Shown here: positions 7,779 through 15,723 of the stretch, piece after piece
Layout of the letters: every line of letters starts with the position of its first letter
Position numbering within the stretch: the stretch's first letter is position 1
NCBI GenBank assembly: GCA_902599955.1
Contig: CACKHK010000013.1
Location: 1 to 34,322, forward strand
From: an uncultured Pelagibacteraceae bacterium
Lineage (GTDB): Bacteria > Pseudomonadota > Alphaproteobacteria > Pelagibacterales > Pelagibacteraceae
Direction: 5' to 3'
DNA length: 34,322 nt
The notes under the pieces: model-generated
The model's database searches: none
What the model was told of the DNA's origin: nothing
What the model saw: only the letters and a program-made list of their open reading frames with translations
Made by a program: the position numbers and the translations under genes

Positions 7779-9365
7779 ATGAAACATAACAATGAAACTT
7801 TTGACACTGAAAAATATCAAAAAGGGGTACAATCTATTATAAAAAAAAATTATAAATTAGCTGAAAAAATTTTTTGTGAGATTTTAGCTAAATTCCCAAA
7901 TCACCTAAATTCAATTTTTTTGACTGGATTTTCCCTATACGAACAAAAAAAAAATATTAAATCATTAAAATATTTAATTAAAGCTTCCTCATTAAAAAAA
8001 AATTTTAGAGATGCTGATTATTTCATCGGTAAAATTTATCAAGATTTAAAACAATTTGAAAAAGCAGAACAATATTTTCAAAAAATATTCGATATATATA
8101 TTGATGATTTGGAAACATTAATAAATCTAGTTAAAACAAAGATAAACTTAAAAAAGTTTGAAGACGCAGATATCTTACTTAAAAATAATAAAAAACTATT
8201 TAAAAATGACGAGATTTATGAAAATTTATTTGGTTATTTATATCTTCATTCAGGTAAAAACAATTTATCAATCAAACATTATTTAGAATCTTTAAAAAGA
8301 AATAATAAAAATCTGGATACATTAATAAATCTAGCGTATGTATACTTGAGATTAACAGATTTAATTAATTCCGAAAAATATTTCAAGAAAGCATTAAGCC
8401 TTAATCCTAATAATCCTAATACACTTTTTGCATACAGTTATTACCAGTTGCATACTGGTAAACTCAGAGAAGGATTAATAAAATATGAATATAGAAAAGT
8501 TGTAAACAATTATAATAAAAAATTATTTAACAATTATGAAGAATGGAATGGTCAAAATTTAGATAATAAAACAATTTTAATTTTATCTGAGCAAGGTATT
8601 GGAGATATCATTCAATTTTCAAGATATATATTTTTTATAAGAAATAAATATAAAGTAAAAATAATATTTCAAACAAAAAAAAGCTTATTTCATTTATTTA
8701 AAGATGAAGGTCTAGATTTACGAGAAGGTAAAGGTGAACTACCTTTTTTTGATTATTTTATTTTTTTGATGAGTCTTCCAAAAGTTATATTTTTTAAAGA
8801 AAATATTTTTATTCAAAATTATAATTTTATTAAGATTAATCAAGACAACTATCTAAAATGGAATATAAAATTTAAAAATATTAAAGGAAAAAAAATTGGT
8901 ATAAGTTGGCAAGGTGACAAATATTATTTAAGAGACTCCATGAGATCTGTTAATTTAAGAGTTTTTGAGCCTTTATTTGAAAATAAAAACCTCAACTTTA
9001 TTAATCTACAAAATGGATATGGTATCGAACAATTAAAAAAATTTAAATATGTTAATAAATTTATAGATTTTTCAGATGAAATTGATCAATCTGAAAAAAC
9101 TTTTGAAGACACAATTTCTATAATTAAAAATTTGGATTTAATAATCACAGTTGATAGTGCATTATCCCACCTTGCAGGAACTATGGAAATGGATACATGG
9201 ATGTTACAACATCATAACCCAGAGTGGAGATGGCAACTACAAAGTAATAAATTTAAATGGTATCCTAAACATAAATTTTTTAGGCAAGGAGTAAAAGATG
9301 ATTGGAATAGCGTGATTTCTGAAATTAACAAAAATTTAAATAAAATAAAATTAGATCATTGTTAG
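7779..9365 (+). CDS. TPR protein with C-terminal GT9-like glycosyltransferase domain
   Basis: This 528-aa protein has about 200-230 N-terminal residues made of tetratricopeptide repeats (for example AEQYFQKIF and SEKYFKKALSLNPNNP). The C-terminal domain has the SEQGIGDIIQFSRY motif, a GISWQG strand and DSALSHLAGTM, all seen in TPR-linked proteins related to ADP-heptose:LPS heptosyltransferases. I prefer the ATG at 7779 over the TTG one codon upstream. It is very rich in Lys, Asn and Ile. It stands alone between a divergent gene and tRNA-Leu, with no polysaccharide cluster nearby, so donor and acceptor are unknown. Confidence 0.8.
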   Translation: MKHNNETFDTEKYQKGVQSIIKKNYKLAEKIFCEILAKFPNHLNSIFLTGFSLYEQKKNIKSLKYLIKASSLKKNFRDADYFIGKIYQDLKQFEKAEQYFQKIFDIYIDDLETLINLVKTKINLKKFEDADILLKNNKKLFKNDEIYENLFGYLYLHSGKNNLSIKHYLESLKRNNKNLDTLINLAYVYLRLTDLINSEKYFKKALSLNPNNPNTLFAYSYYQLHTGKLREGLIKYEYRKVVNNYNKKLFNNYEEWNGQNLDNKTILILSEQGIGDIIQFSRYIFFIRNKYKVKIIFQTKKSLFHLFKDEGLDLREGKGELPFFDYFIFLMSLPKVIFFKENIFIQNYNFIKINQDNYLKWNIKFKNIKGKKIGISWQGDKYYLRDSMRSVNLRVFEPLFENKNLNFINLQNGYGIEQLKKFKYVNKFIDFSDEIDQSEKTFEDTISIIKNLDLIITVDSALSHLAGTMEMDTWMLQHHNPEWRWQLQSNKFKWYPKHKFFRQGVKDDWNSVISEINKNLNKIKLDHC

Positions 9366-9402
9366 ATTTGAATTAATCAAGTAAAGTTATATTTTTACAG
9401 AG

Positions 9403-9489
9403 GGGCGAATGGCGGAACTGGTAGACGCGTTGGACTCAAAATCCAATAGTAGCAATACTGTGAGAGTTCGATTCTCTCTTTGCCCACCA
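9403..9489 (+). tRNA. tRNA-Leu (anticodon CAA)
   Basis: The sequence folds as a class II tRNA of 87 nt. The acceptor stem GGGCGAA (9403-9409) pairs with TTTGCCC (9479-9485); discriminator A and encoded CCA follow (9486-9489). The anticodon stem-loop is TTGGA-CTCAAAA-TCCAA, giving anticodon CAA, which reads the UUG codon. The long variable arm typical of tRNA-Leu lies between it and the T arm GAGAG-TTCGATT-CTCTC (9462-9478). The next coding sequence begins only 7 nt after CCA. Confidence 0.96.
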
Positions 9490-9496
9490 GAAATTT

Positions 9497-11197
9497 ATGA
9501 GTATGAAAAATTATAATAATCTTCTTGAATTGTTTTTTGAAAATTACCAAAAACAAAATAGAAATAATGATCTCCTTATATCTTTGAAAGATCAAACGAA
9601 TAAGTTTAATTGGGAAAAAACATTTCATTCTTTAAAAAAAGTTTCTTCAGAAATAAAAAAATATGTAAAAAAAGGCGATAGATGTTTGTTAATATCTGAA
9701 AATAGACCAGAATGGTTTATTACTGATCTTTCTATAATGTTGTCAGGAGCAATTACTGTTCCAGCCTACACTACTTATGTAGAACGTGATTATGAGTATA
9801 TTATAAATGATTGCAGTCCAAGATTAATTTTTGTTTCTAATCAGGAACAATTTAACAAAGTAAAAAATATAATTAATAAAAATAAATTTATTGAAAAAAT
9901 ATTTTCATTTGAAAAATTAGATTTCGATATAAATAAATATGTAAATTTAAACAATTTACTCATGAATTTAGATTATGAGAATGCAAATATTCCTAAATTG
10001 GAAATAGTAAGAAAAGATCCAGCATGTATTATTTATACTTCAGGTACTCAAGGCAATCCGAAAGGTGTAATTTTAAGTCATGGTGGAATTTTAAATAATT
10101 GCGAAGGTGCATTAGATATCTTAAATCCTTTACTATCAAACCAAACCAGGTTCTTAACCTGGTTACCTCTCTCACATTCTTATGAGCACACTGTTCAATT
10201 TGTACAAATTAGTGTTGGAGCTAAAATATTTTATGCAGAGAGTATTGAAAAATTGATTAAAAATATGAATGATTGTAAGCCCCAATTGATGACAGCTGTC
10301 CCTCGTTTTTACCAAAATTTATATCAGAAAATAAATGCGAGTTTTAACAAAGCTACTGGACTTAGAAAAAAATTGATACTTAATATGCTGAAACTTGGAA
10401 AGAAAAAAATTTTAAAACAAGATTTATCATTTGCTGAAAAAATTATTGATAACCTGCTTGATAGGATTGTAAGAAAAAAAATAAAATCTCAATTCGGGGG
10501 TGAACTCAAAACATTTGTATCAGGGGGTGGAGCACTTGATAAAGATGTTGGAATTTTCTTGAATGCAATAGGCCTTCCTACTTTACAAGGATATGGATTA
10601 ACTGAAACCTCACCAGTAGTGAGCTGTAATCCAATACACGATATTAGAGTTGATTCCGTAGGCCCACCTTTTAAGGGTAACGATGTAAAAATTGCAGAAG
10701 ATGGAGAAATTTTAGTTAAAGGTGAAAATGTTATGTTAGGTTATTGGAATAATGAGGAAGAAACTAAAAAAGTTCTAAAAAACGGTTGGTTACACACTGG
10801 GGACATTGGAGTTTTTGAAAATGGTTATTTAAAAATAACTGATAGAAAAAAGGACATATTAATTACTCCAGGTGGAGATAATATCTCACCTGTAAAAATA
10901 GAAAATGAGTTATCTAATTCAAATTTAATTGATCAGTCAATTGTATACGGAGATAACAAACCGTATTTAGTGGCTTTATTAGTTTTATCTGAAGAAAATT
11001 TAAATATTACTCATGATCAAATAGAAAAAGAAATTAATAAAGTGAATCAAAACCTTTCAAAAATAGAACAAATAAAAAAATTTTTTACAATTAAAGAAAA
11101 ATTTTCAATTGAAAATGGAATGCTAACTCCAACTTTAAAACTTAAAAGATATAAAATAGTTACAAAATATAAAAATCAATTTGAAAAACTTTATTAA
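9497..11197 (+). CDS. fadD: Long-chain acyl-CoA synthetase (AMP-forming)
   Basis: This 566-aa adenylate-forming enzyme activates fatty acids to acyl-CoA. Motifs in order: the AMP-binding P-loop YTSGTQGNPKGVILSH, the LTWLPLSHSYEHT segment typical of long-chain synthetases, GYGLTETSP, GWLHTGDIG, and the DRKKDILITPGGDNISP hinge. The C-terminal TPTLKLKR block is the usual end of this subfamily and carries the adenylation Lys. No Shine-Dalgarno is visible; the 7 nt before the ATG directly follow the tRNA-Leu CCA end, and a second ATG lies two codons downstream (9503). The symbol is used in the broad sense; chain-length preference cannot be read. Confidence 0.88.
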   Translation: MSMKNYNNLLELFFENYQKQNRNNDLLISLKDQTNKFNWEKTFHSLKKVSSEIKKYVKKGDRCLLISENRPEWFITDLSIMLSGAITVPAYTTYVERDYEYIINDCSPRLIFVSNQEQFNKVKNIINKNKFIEKIFSFEKLDFDINKYVNLNNLLMNLDYENANIPKLEIVRKDPACIIYTSGTQGNPKGVILSHGGILNNCEGALDILNPLLSNQTRFLTWLPLSHSYEHTVQFVQISVGAKIFYAESIEKLIKNMNDCKPQLMTAVPRFYQNLYQKINASFNKATGLRKKLILNMLKLGKKKILKQDLSFAEKIIDNLLDRIVRKKIKSQFGGELKTFVSGGGALDKDVGIFLNAIGLPTLQGYGLTETSPVVSCNPIHDIRVDSVGPPFKGNDVKIAEDGEILVKGENVMLGYWNNEEETKKVLKNGWLHTGDIGVFENGYLKITDRKKDILITPGGDNISPVKIENELSNSNLIDQSIVYGDNKPYLVALLVLSEENLNITHDQIEKEINKVNQNLSKIEQIKKFFTIKEKFSIENGMLTPTLKLKRYKIVTKYKNQFEKLY

Positions 11198-11238
11198 AAA
11201 TTTTTGATAAAACACTTTATTAATAGCGATTTATTTAA

Positions 11239-11284
11239 CTTTTTTAAAATTATTAAAAAAGAATTAAAAAAAATAATTTTTTTT
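11239..11284 (+). other. A/T-only hairpin, possible weak terminator after the acyl-CoA synthetase
   Basis: CTTTTTTAA (11239-11247) and TTAAAAAAG (11253-11261) are perfect inverted repeats around AATTA, and a T run lies at 11277-11284. In such an AT-rich gap this could arise by chance. It is the only candidate transcription stop between the acyl-CoA synthetase gene and the next unit. Confidence 0.25.
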
Positions 11285-11308
11285 AAATTTTTTTCAATAA
11301 TTATATGT

Positions 11309-11337
11309 TTGACATAACTAAGCAAAAAAAATAAAAA
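11309..11337 (+). promoter_or_regulatory. Predicted sigma70-type promoter for the 27-aa protein
   Basis: A perfect TTGACA (11309-11314) is followed after 17 nt by TAAAAA (11332-11337). The -35 element is a full consensus match; the -10 is imperfect. The predicted transcript would start near 11344, just before the stem-loop at 11347-11367. Confidence 0.45.
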
Positions 11338-11346
11338 TTAGTAATT

Positions 11347-11367
11347 AACGAATCATAAAGATTCGTT
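11347..11367 (+). promoter_or_regulatory. Perfect stem-loop in the 5' leader of the 27-aa protein gene
   Basis: AACGAATC (11347-11354) and GATTCGTT (11360-11367) form an 8-bp perfect stem with loop ATAAA. It lies about 10 nt upstream of the Shine-Dalgarno GGGAG (11378-11382) and would sit near the very 5' end of the predicted transcript, a position where stem-loops can protect mRNA from decay. An alternative reading is a protein-binding operator in DNA. Confidence 0.5.
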
Positions 11368-11388
11368 TATAAAAAAAGGGAGCTAAAG

Positions 11389-11472
11389 ATGGCTAAAAGA
11401 AGAAAAAAAGCTGCTAAAAAGAAAACTAAGAAAAAAGCTAAGAAAAAAGCTAAGAAGAAAAAAAGAAGATAG
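11389..11472 (+). CDS. 27-residue Lys/Arg/Ala polycationic protein
   Basis: The open frame runs ATG to TAG and begins MAKRRKKAAKKK. It contains 16 Lys, 4 Arg, 5 Ala, one Thr and the start Met, so 20 of 27 residues are basic. An AAG-AAA-AAA-GCT-like codon pattern (KKA/KKT units) is repeated, and Arg pairs lie near both ends. The composition resembles the C-terminal tails of histone-H1-like bacterial proteins and suggests binding to DNA or RNA; this is an inference. A strong Shine-Dalgarno (GGGAG, 6 nt before the ATG), an upstream TTGACA promoter, a leader stem-loop and a downstream terminator all support a real expressed gene. It faces carD, which has a similar lysine-rich N-terminus. Confidence 0.72.
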   Translation: MAKRRKKAAKKKTKKKAKKKAKKKKRR

Positions 11473-11494
11473 TTTAGTATTCTTTTTAACCGAT

Positions 11495-11533
11495 AACGCT
11501 TCTCATGGCGCTTGCGTGAGGAGCGTTTTTTTT
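11495..11533 (+). terminator. Strong intrinsic terminator after the 27-aa protein gene
   Basis: AACGCTTCTCA (11495-11505) pairs with TGAGGAGCGTT (11517-11527) with one G-T wobble, around an 11-nt GC-rich loop, and eight T residues run from 11526 to 11533. It is one of the two clearest terminators in the window and its tail touches the carD stop codon on the other strand. No T run follows the hairpin on the minus strand, so it does not look bidirectional. Confidence 0.88.
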
Positions 11534-12359
11534 ACTCCACGACTTCTGAATTATTAACTTCTTCTGATACTATTTTTTCTTCAGCTTTTTGAATTTGTTT
11601 CTCCAAGTTTCTTTTTAAAGCCTTATCAAGTTTTTTTTGAGCATCTTCTAAATTTGACCCCATTACTATTTGAAATTCAGTCAATAATCTTTCATAGGCC
11701 TTTTCAAATAACTGTCTCTCACTATAAGATTGATCAATCATTATGTCATCACCTTTATTAAGATCCCTAACGACTTCAGCCAAATCATAAATTTTACCTG
11801 AAGAAATCTTCGCTTCATATTCTTGAGCTCTTCGACTCCACATTGAACGTTTAATTTTTGGTTTACTTTTTAAAATACTTACACATTTATTAATTTGATT
11901 TATAGTTGCTAATGGCCTTAAATGTGATTGTTTATTTACTGGTACCATACCATTAGCCTTATCTTTTTCAAATTTTAAAATGTACGTCTCAACATCTATT
12001 CCTCCAATGTTGATTTTCTTGGTTTCAGTAATTTGACCTACCCCATGTTTTGGATAAACGACATAATCTTTGATTTTAAATATCTTTTTTTCCGTTTCCT
12101 GTTTTTTTACTTTTTTTATTTCAGGTTTTTGCTCGTTATTTTTTGGAATTCTTAATGGATCAGATTTAACTTCAACTTTATCTTTTTTTTTCTGATCTTT
12201 AATTATTTTTTTTTTTATTATTTCTTTTTTTACTTTTTTTACTTTTTTAATTTTTATTATCTTTTTTGCTTTAGCAACTTTCTTAACAGCTTTAATTTTT
12301 TTTTTAGCTTCTTTTTTTGTTTTCTTTTTATTCAAGATTTTCTTTAAAATATTTTTCAT
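11532..12359 (-). CDS. carD: CarD/CdnL family transcription regulator with lysine-rich N-terminal extension
   Basis: This 275-aa protein has a CarD/CdnL domain starting near residue 93. The RNA-polymerase-interacting part is around 95-155 ([12 protein letters not shown], then [13 protein letters not shown]), and a helical C-terminal part spans about 160-260 with [15 protein letters not shown], whose Trp is typical of the family's promoter-DNA contact. CarD proteins stabilise open promoter complexes. Residues 1-60 are an extreme Lys/Ile/Val tail, with more Lys at 83-92, absent from typical CarD proteins of about 160-190 aa. The ATG start overlaps the fdxA 3' end by 32 nt; an in-frame TTG at codon 9 would cut the overlap to 8 nt. 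It is probably the last gene of the helicase-terB-fdxA-carD series. Confidence 0.88.
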   Translation of the reverse strand: MKNILKKILNKKKTKKEAKKKIKAVKKVAKAKKIIKIKKVKKVKKEIIKKKIIKDQKKKDKVEVKSDPLRIPKNNEQKPEIKKVKKQETEKKIFKIKDYVVYPKHGVGQITETKKINIGGIDVETYILKFEKDKANGMVPVNKQSHLRPLATINQINKCVSILKSKPKIKRSMWSRRAQEYEAKISSGKIYDLAEVVRDLNKGDDIMIDQSYSERQLFEKAYERLLTEFQIVMGSNLEDAQKKLDKALKRNLEKQIQKAEEKIVSEEVNNSEVVE

Positions 12360-12657
12360 ATTTATCTTTTACGTCTTTAAATTGTTCATGATCCGTTGGG
12401 GGATCTTTTTTTTCACTAATGTTTGGCCAAATTTCTGCATATTCTTTGTTTACTTGTAACCATTTACCATTGTCATCATCATTATCAGATATTATGGCAT
12501 CCACTGGACATTCTGGCTCGCAAACGCCACAATCTATACACTCATCGGGTTTAATTACAAGCATATTTTTACCCTCGTAAAAACAATCAACTGGACATAC
12601 TTCAACACAATCCATCAATTTACATTTGATGCATTTATCATTTACTAAATATGTCAT
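12328..12657 (-). CDS. fdxA: 7Fe ferredoxin
   Basis: This 109-aa ferredoxin has the two-cluster arrangement of FdxA. The first motif reads C9-x2-C12-x4-C17-x3-C21-P-x2-C25 and the second C40-x2-C43-x2-C46-x3-C50-P, consistent with one 3Fe-4S and one 4Fe-4S cluster. The C-terminal half is the acidic tail with the [15 protein letters not shown] block usual for the alphaproteobacterial family. It is a soluble electron carrier whose partner cannot be read here. It lies directly upstream of carD, an order seen widely in alphaproteobacteria, and overlaps the TerB-like gene by 4 nt (ATGA). Confidence 0.94.
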   Translation of the reverse strand: MTYLVNDKCIKCKLMDCVEVCPVDCFYEGKNMLVIKPDECIDCGVCEPECPVDAIISDNDDDNGKWLQVNKEYAEIWPNISEKKDPPTDHEQFKDVKDKYEKYFKENLE

Positions 12658-13079
12658 GCTTTTTTTTGACTAACTTTCTCTTTTAAATCTCCTACAACTT
12701 TTGGATCTAGATAAAGTAAACCAGATATTCTTCTCATTAAATTAGTTTCATACATATCTGCATTTTCATCAGAATAAATAATATTCCACAAAGCCTCTAT
12801 TATTTTTTTTTTGTCTTCTTCATCGATGTTTTTTATCTCTCTTGTAAAATCTAGAATTTGATTAGAGTCTTTTTCTTTTTCTTCAGCAACTTGAATTATT
12901 CCATCAATTTCCTCAGCTTTAGCACCCATTTCAACAATTGCATCTTTAATAATTTTTTTTTCTTTATCAGTATAATTCTCATCAATTTTAGCAGAATGAA
13001 TTAATAAACATGCAACCGCCATTATTGATGGGTGATTGCTTTCCTTTTCAGTGTTTTCTTTTTTAAAAATATTAAACAT
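12654..13079 (-). CDS. TerB-like domain protein
   Basis: This 141-aa soluble, mostly helical and charged protein has the TerB-like fold signature: a hydrophobic first helix ([23 protein letters not shown]), a central acidic region and the [20 protein letters not shown] segment with conserved acidic residues. Despite the family name, members without the rest of a ter operon are not known to confer tellurite resistance, and no ter genes lie here. It overlaps the helicase stop by 1 nt and fdxA by 4 nt, so it is translated as part of that operon. In many other alphaproteobacteria I would expect an S4-domain RNA-binding gene at this place. Confidence 0.78.
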   Translation of the reverse strand: MFNIFKKENTEKESNHPSIMAVACLLIHSAKIDENYTDKEKKIIKDAIVEMGAKAEEIDGIIQVAEEKEKDSNQILDFTREIKNIDEEDKKKIIEALWNIIYSDENADMYETNLMRRISGLLYLDPKVVGDLKEKVSQKKA

Positions 13080-15562
13080 TATTTTAGGTTAAGCTGAGAT
13101 AGAATTTTAAATGGATTATCCTTGAAATTCTTATTGTTATCTTTTTTTATTATTTTCTTAAATGGGATGTACTTAAAATATAAATCTTTATTTTTTTCAT
13201 AAGTTTTATAATTCATTTTCTTAATTAATTTCACAAAATTTTCTTTATTACAACCTAACAAATTGAGCATTTCAGGAATTAACTTAACCTCTTTTGTCTT
13301 GTCATCTGATTTAGTGTTAAAAATCATAAGAAATAATCTCTCTAAAATATCTATTCTAACATATAATTTTTCAAACTTTTCAAAACCACATAACAGCATT
13401 AGATTTTTATTGAGTATTTTTTTTTCTTCCAAAAAGTTCAATCCAAATGTTGGAGGTATAAAATCTAAATTTTTTTCGTTAAAGATTTTCCATAAAAGAA
13501 TTCTTAATGACACCGAACTTGGTTTAAATAATTTAAATAAAAAAACGTGGTATCTTCCAAACTTTACCCCTAAGTTTCTCATTTTTTTTCTTTCTTCTTG
13601 ATCAAGTTTATTTAAATAGCCTAATACTTCATCTCTTTTAACAACTCCATTATTTTCATAAAGATGATAAGCTAATGCTCTTAATTCTGAATTATTATCT
13701 TTGACATTTTTTAAATCTATTAAACTTTTTAGCTCAGTTTCAATTTTACTATTCATCCAATGCTGCAGATAAGAACTTAGTCTTAATTTTTCATTATTTT
13801 CTATCATTTCGTCAATAATTAATTGAATTTGGGGATTTAAATAATCAGAACCCGGCATTAATTTTGCTATCTGATTATTATTCCAATAAATTCTAAAATC
13901 TTCTTTTAGTTCAATTAAACCAGTTTCAATTATCTGAGTAATTCTTTTGATAATCTCAGGACCTACATTTTGTCTAGCAGCTTTTTTTAAAGATTTAATA
14001 TCTGCATCTAATGTATCTACCTTTAAATCTAACTCTAATTTCAGACCTTTTAGTCGTCCAATAAATTGTTGGTTTATCATCACTTTTTCATCTTCAATAA
14101 TTTCAGTTTCGAAAATAATATCTTGCTTCAAACCTTTTGCCAGAACACTAGCCCTTTTATCAATAAATGTTTTTGTTAACTCTTCGTGCAATCTGTCAGA
14201 AAGTTTGTCCTCAAGGTTTTTTGTCCTCTCTATCCAATAGTCTTGATTTTCAACCCAATTAGACTTGTTTGATACGTAAGCCCAAGTTCTAACATTTGCA
14301 ATTCTATTTGATAAAGAGTCTACATTACCATCTAATTTATCTAATAAGGATAGTTGATCTTTCATGTATTGGTTAGGAACTTTTTTATTTCCATTTGTTA
14401 AAAAATTAAATATTTTACTTACTACTTCAAAGTGATGACCGTAAGTTTTTTTTACAAAATCTGGTATTTGACAACATTCCCAAAGTATTTGTAAAATTTC
14501 AGGATTATCATGTATTTCTAAATTTGGAGCTTCTTTCAAAAAAAATTTCAATACCTTTTCGTCTTGGCACTCATTAATCCTTCTTAACCAGTCTTGGTAA
14601 GGTCTTTCATCCAAAGATTTTAATAGAGAGACTTTATTTGAAAAATTTAATTTTGAGTTTCTCCAAAAGATTGTTTGAATATCTGGAAAGCTATGCGTTT
14701 CTAACGCCTCAATTTCCTCTGACCCAATCTCTTTACACTCACCTGTAGTTCCAAATATACCATCATTTAAATATCTTCCTGCTCTTCCTGCAATTTGGCC
14801 CGTTTCAGAAATATTTAAATTTCTCAATTTTTTACCATCGAACTTTTTTAAATTTGAAAAATAGACATTGTTAAGGTCCATATTTATACCCATTCCGATT
14901 GCATCAGTTGCTACCAAATAATCAACGTCACCAGATTGATACAAGTTGACCTGAGCATTTCTTGTTTTGGGACTAAGAGATCCCATCACAATAGCCGCGC
15001 CTCCTTTTTGCCGTCGAATTAACTCTGCAATAGCGTATACATCCTCAGTGGAAAAAGCAATTACAGCACTTTTTCTCTCTATCCTTGAAATTTTTTTATG
15101 ACCTCCAAATGATAATTTTGAGAGTCTTTCTCTATTTTTAAATTCAATATCATCATCAAGTTTTTGAATAATTTTTTTAATTGAGTTTGACCCCATTAAC
15201 ATTGTGAGTTTTTCACCTCTCAAGTTTAACAATCTATCTGTAAAAATATGACCTCTTTCATGATCATTACACATTTGTATTTCGTCAATTCCCACAAACT
15301 CCAAATTTTTATCTAACGGCATAGACTCAACAGTGCATAAAAAATATTTTGCATTTATTGGAATAATTTTTTCTTCACCGGTTATTAACGCTACTTTTGA
15401 TGTATCAACTTTTTTTATAATTTTGTCATAAACTTCTCTAGCTAAAAGCCTCAATGGAAAGCCGATCATCCCCGAGTCAAAAGAAAGCATAGTTTCAATT
15501 GCTAAGAAGGTTTTTCCGGTATTTGTAGGGCCGAGAACTGCTGTGATCTTATTTTTTTTCAT
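13079..15562 (-). CDS. SUV3-like superfamily 2 helicase
   Basis: This 827-aa helicase is related to mitochondrial SUV3, an ATP-dependent RNA helicase that works with RNA-degrading enzymes. Walker A GPTNTGKT lies at residues 11-18, the DEIQ Walker B with MCNDHERGHIFTDRLL follows near residue 93, and the second RecA domain shows MGSLSPKTRNAQ, ATDAIGMGINMDL and QIAGRAGRY. The remaining C-terminal half contains long helical regions and an RNA-binding-like tail with KFGRYHVFLFKLFKP, a segment conserved in the alphaproteobacterial group. It leads the helicase-terB-fdxA-carD operon and is divergent from the acetoacetyl-CoA synthetase across a 161-nt gap. Confidence 0.88.
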   Translation of the reverse strand: MKKNKITAVLGPTNTGKTFLAIETMLSFDSGMIGFPLRLLAREVYDKIIKKVDTSKVALITGEEKIIPINAKYFLCTVESMPLDKNLEFVGIDEIQMCNDHERGHIFTDRLLNLRGEKLTMLMGSNSIKKIIQKLDDDIEFKNRERLSKLSFGGHKKISRIERKSAVIAFSTEDVYAIAELIRRQKGGAAIVMGSLSPKTRNAQVNLYQSGDVDYLVATDAIGMGINMDLNNVYFSNLKKFDGKKLRNLNISETGQIAGRAGRYLNDGIFGTTGECKEIGSEEIEALETHSFPDIQTIFWRNSKLNFSNKVSLLKSLDERPYQDWLRRINECQDEKVLKFFLKEAPNLEIHDNPEILQILWECCQIPDFVKKTYGHHFEVVSKIFNFLTNGNKKVPNQYMKDQLSLLDKLDGNVDSLSNRIANVRTWAYVSNKSNWVENQDYWIERTKNLEDKLSDRLHEELTKTFIDKRASVLAKGLKQDIIFETEIIEDEKVMINQQFIGRLKGLKLELDLKVDTLDADIKSLKKAARQNVGPEIIKRITQIIETGLIELKEDFRIYWNNNQIAKLMPGSDYLNPQIQLIIDEMIENNEKLRLSSYLQHWMNSKIETELKSLIDLKNVKDNNSELRALAYHLYENNGVVKRDEVLGYLNKLDQEERKKMRNLGVKFGRYHVFLFKLFKPSSVSLRILLWKIFNEKNLDFIPPTFGLNFLEEKKILNKNLMLLCGFEKFEKLYVRIDILERLFLMIFNTKSDDKTKEVKLIPEMLNLLGCNKENFVKLIKKMNYKTYEKNKDLYFKYIPFKKIIKKDNNKNFKDNPFKILSQLNLK

Positions 15563-15723
15563 TTCTAGTTTTGGTATGATTTTTTTTACCGGTACTATAT
15601 ATTGTTACCTCTATAGAACAAAAATGGGTTAAAACTAGTCCGAATCATTAAAGAAAAAGTTCTCATTTTTATTATTTAACATATTAAGGTTATCATAATT
15701 TTAAAAAATTAAATATATTTTTT

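Noticed and set aside
9395..9628. 77-aa minus-strand open frame across the tRNA-Leu
   Set aside because: It is antisense to the tRNA and the start of the acyl-CoA synthetase. The GKERIELS...PTRLPVPP-like text is the well-known false translation of tRNA antisense sequence.
12654..13079. Tellurite-resistance locus
   Set aside because: Only a lone TerB-like domain gene is present; no terC, terD or terZ-type genes are nearby.
13263..14240. Two plus-strand frames inside the helicase gene (13263-13601 and 13947-14240)
   Set aside because: Both are antisense to the continuous 827-aa helicase and show low-complexity Ser/Phe/Asn text.
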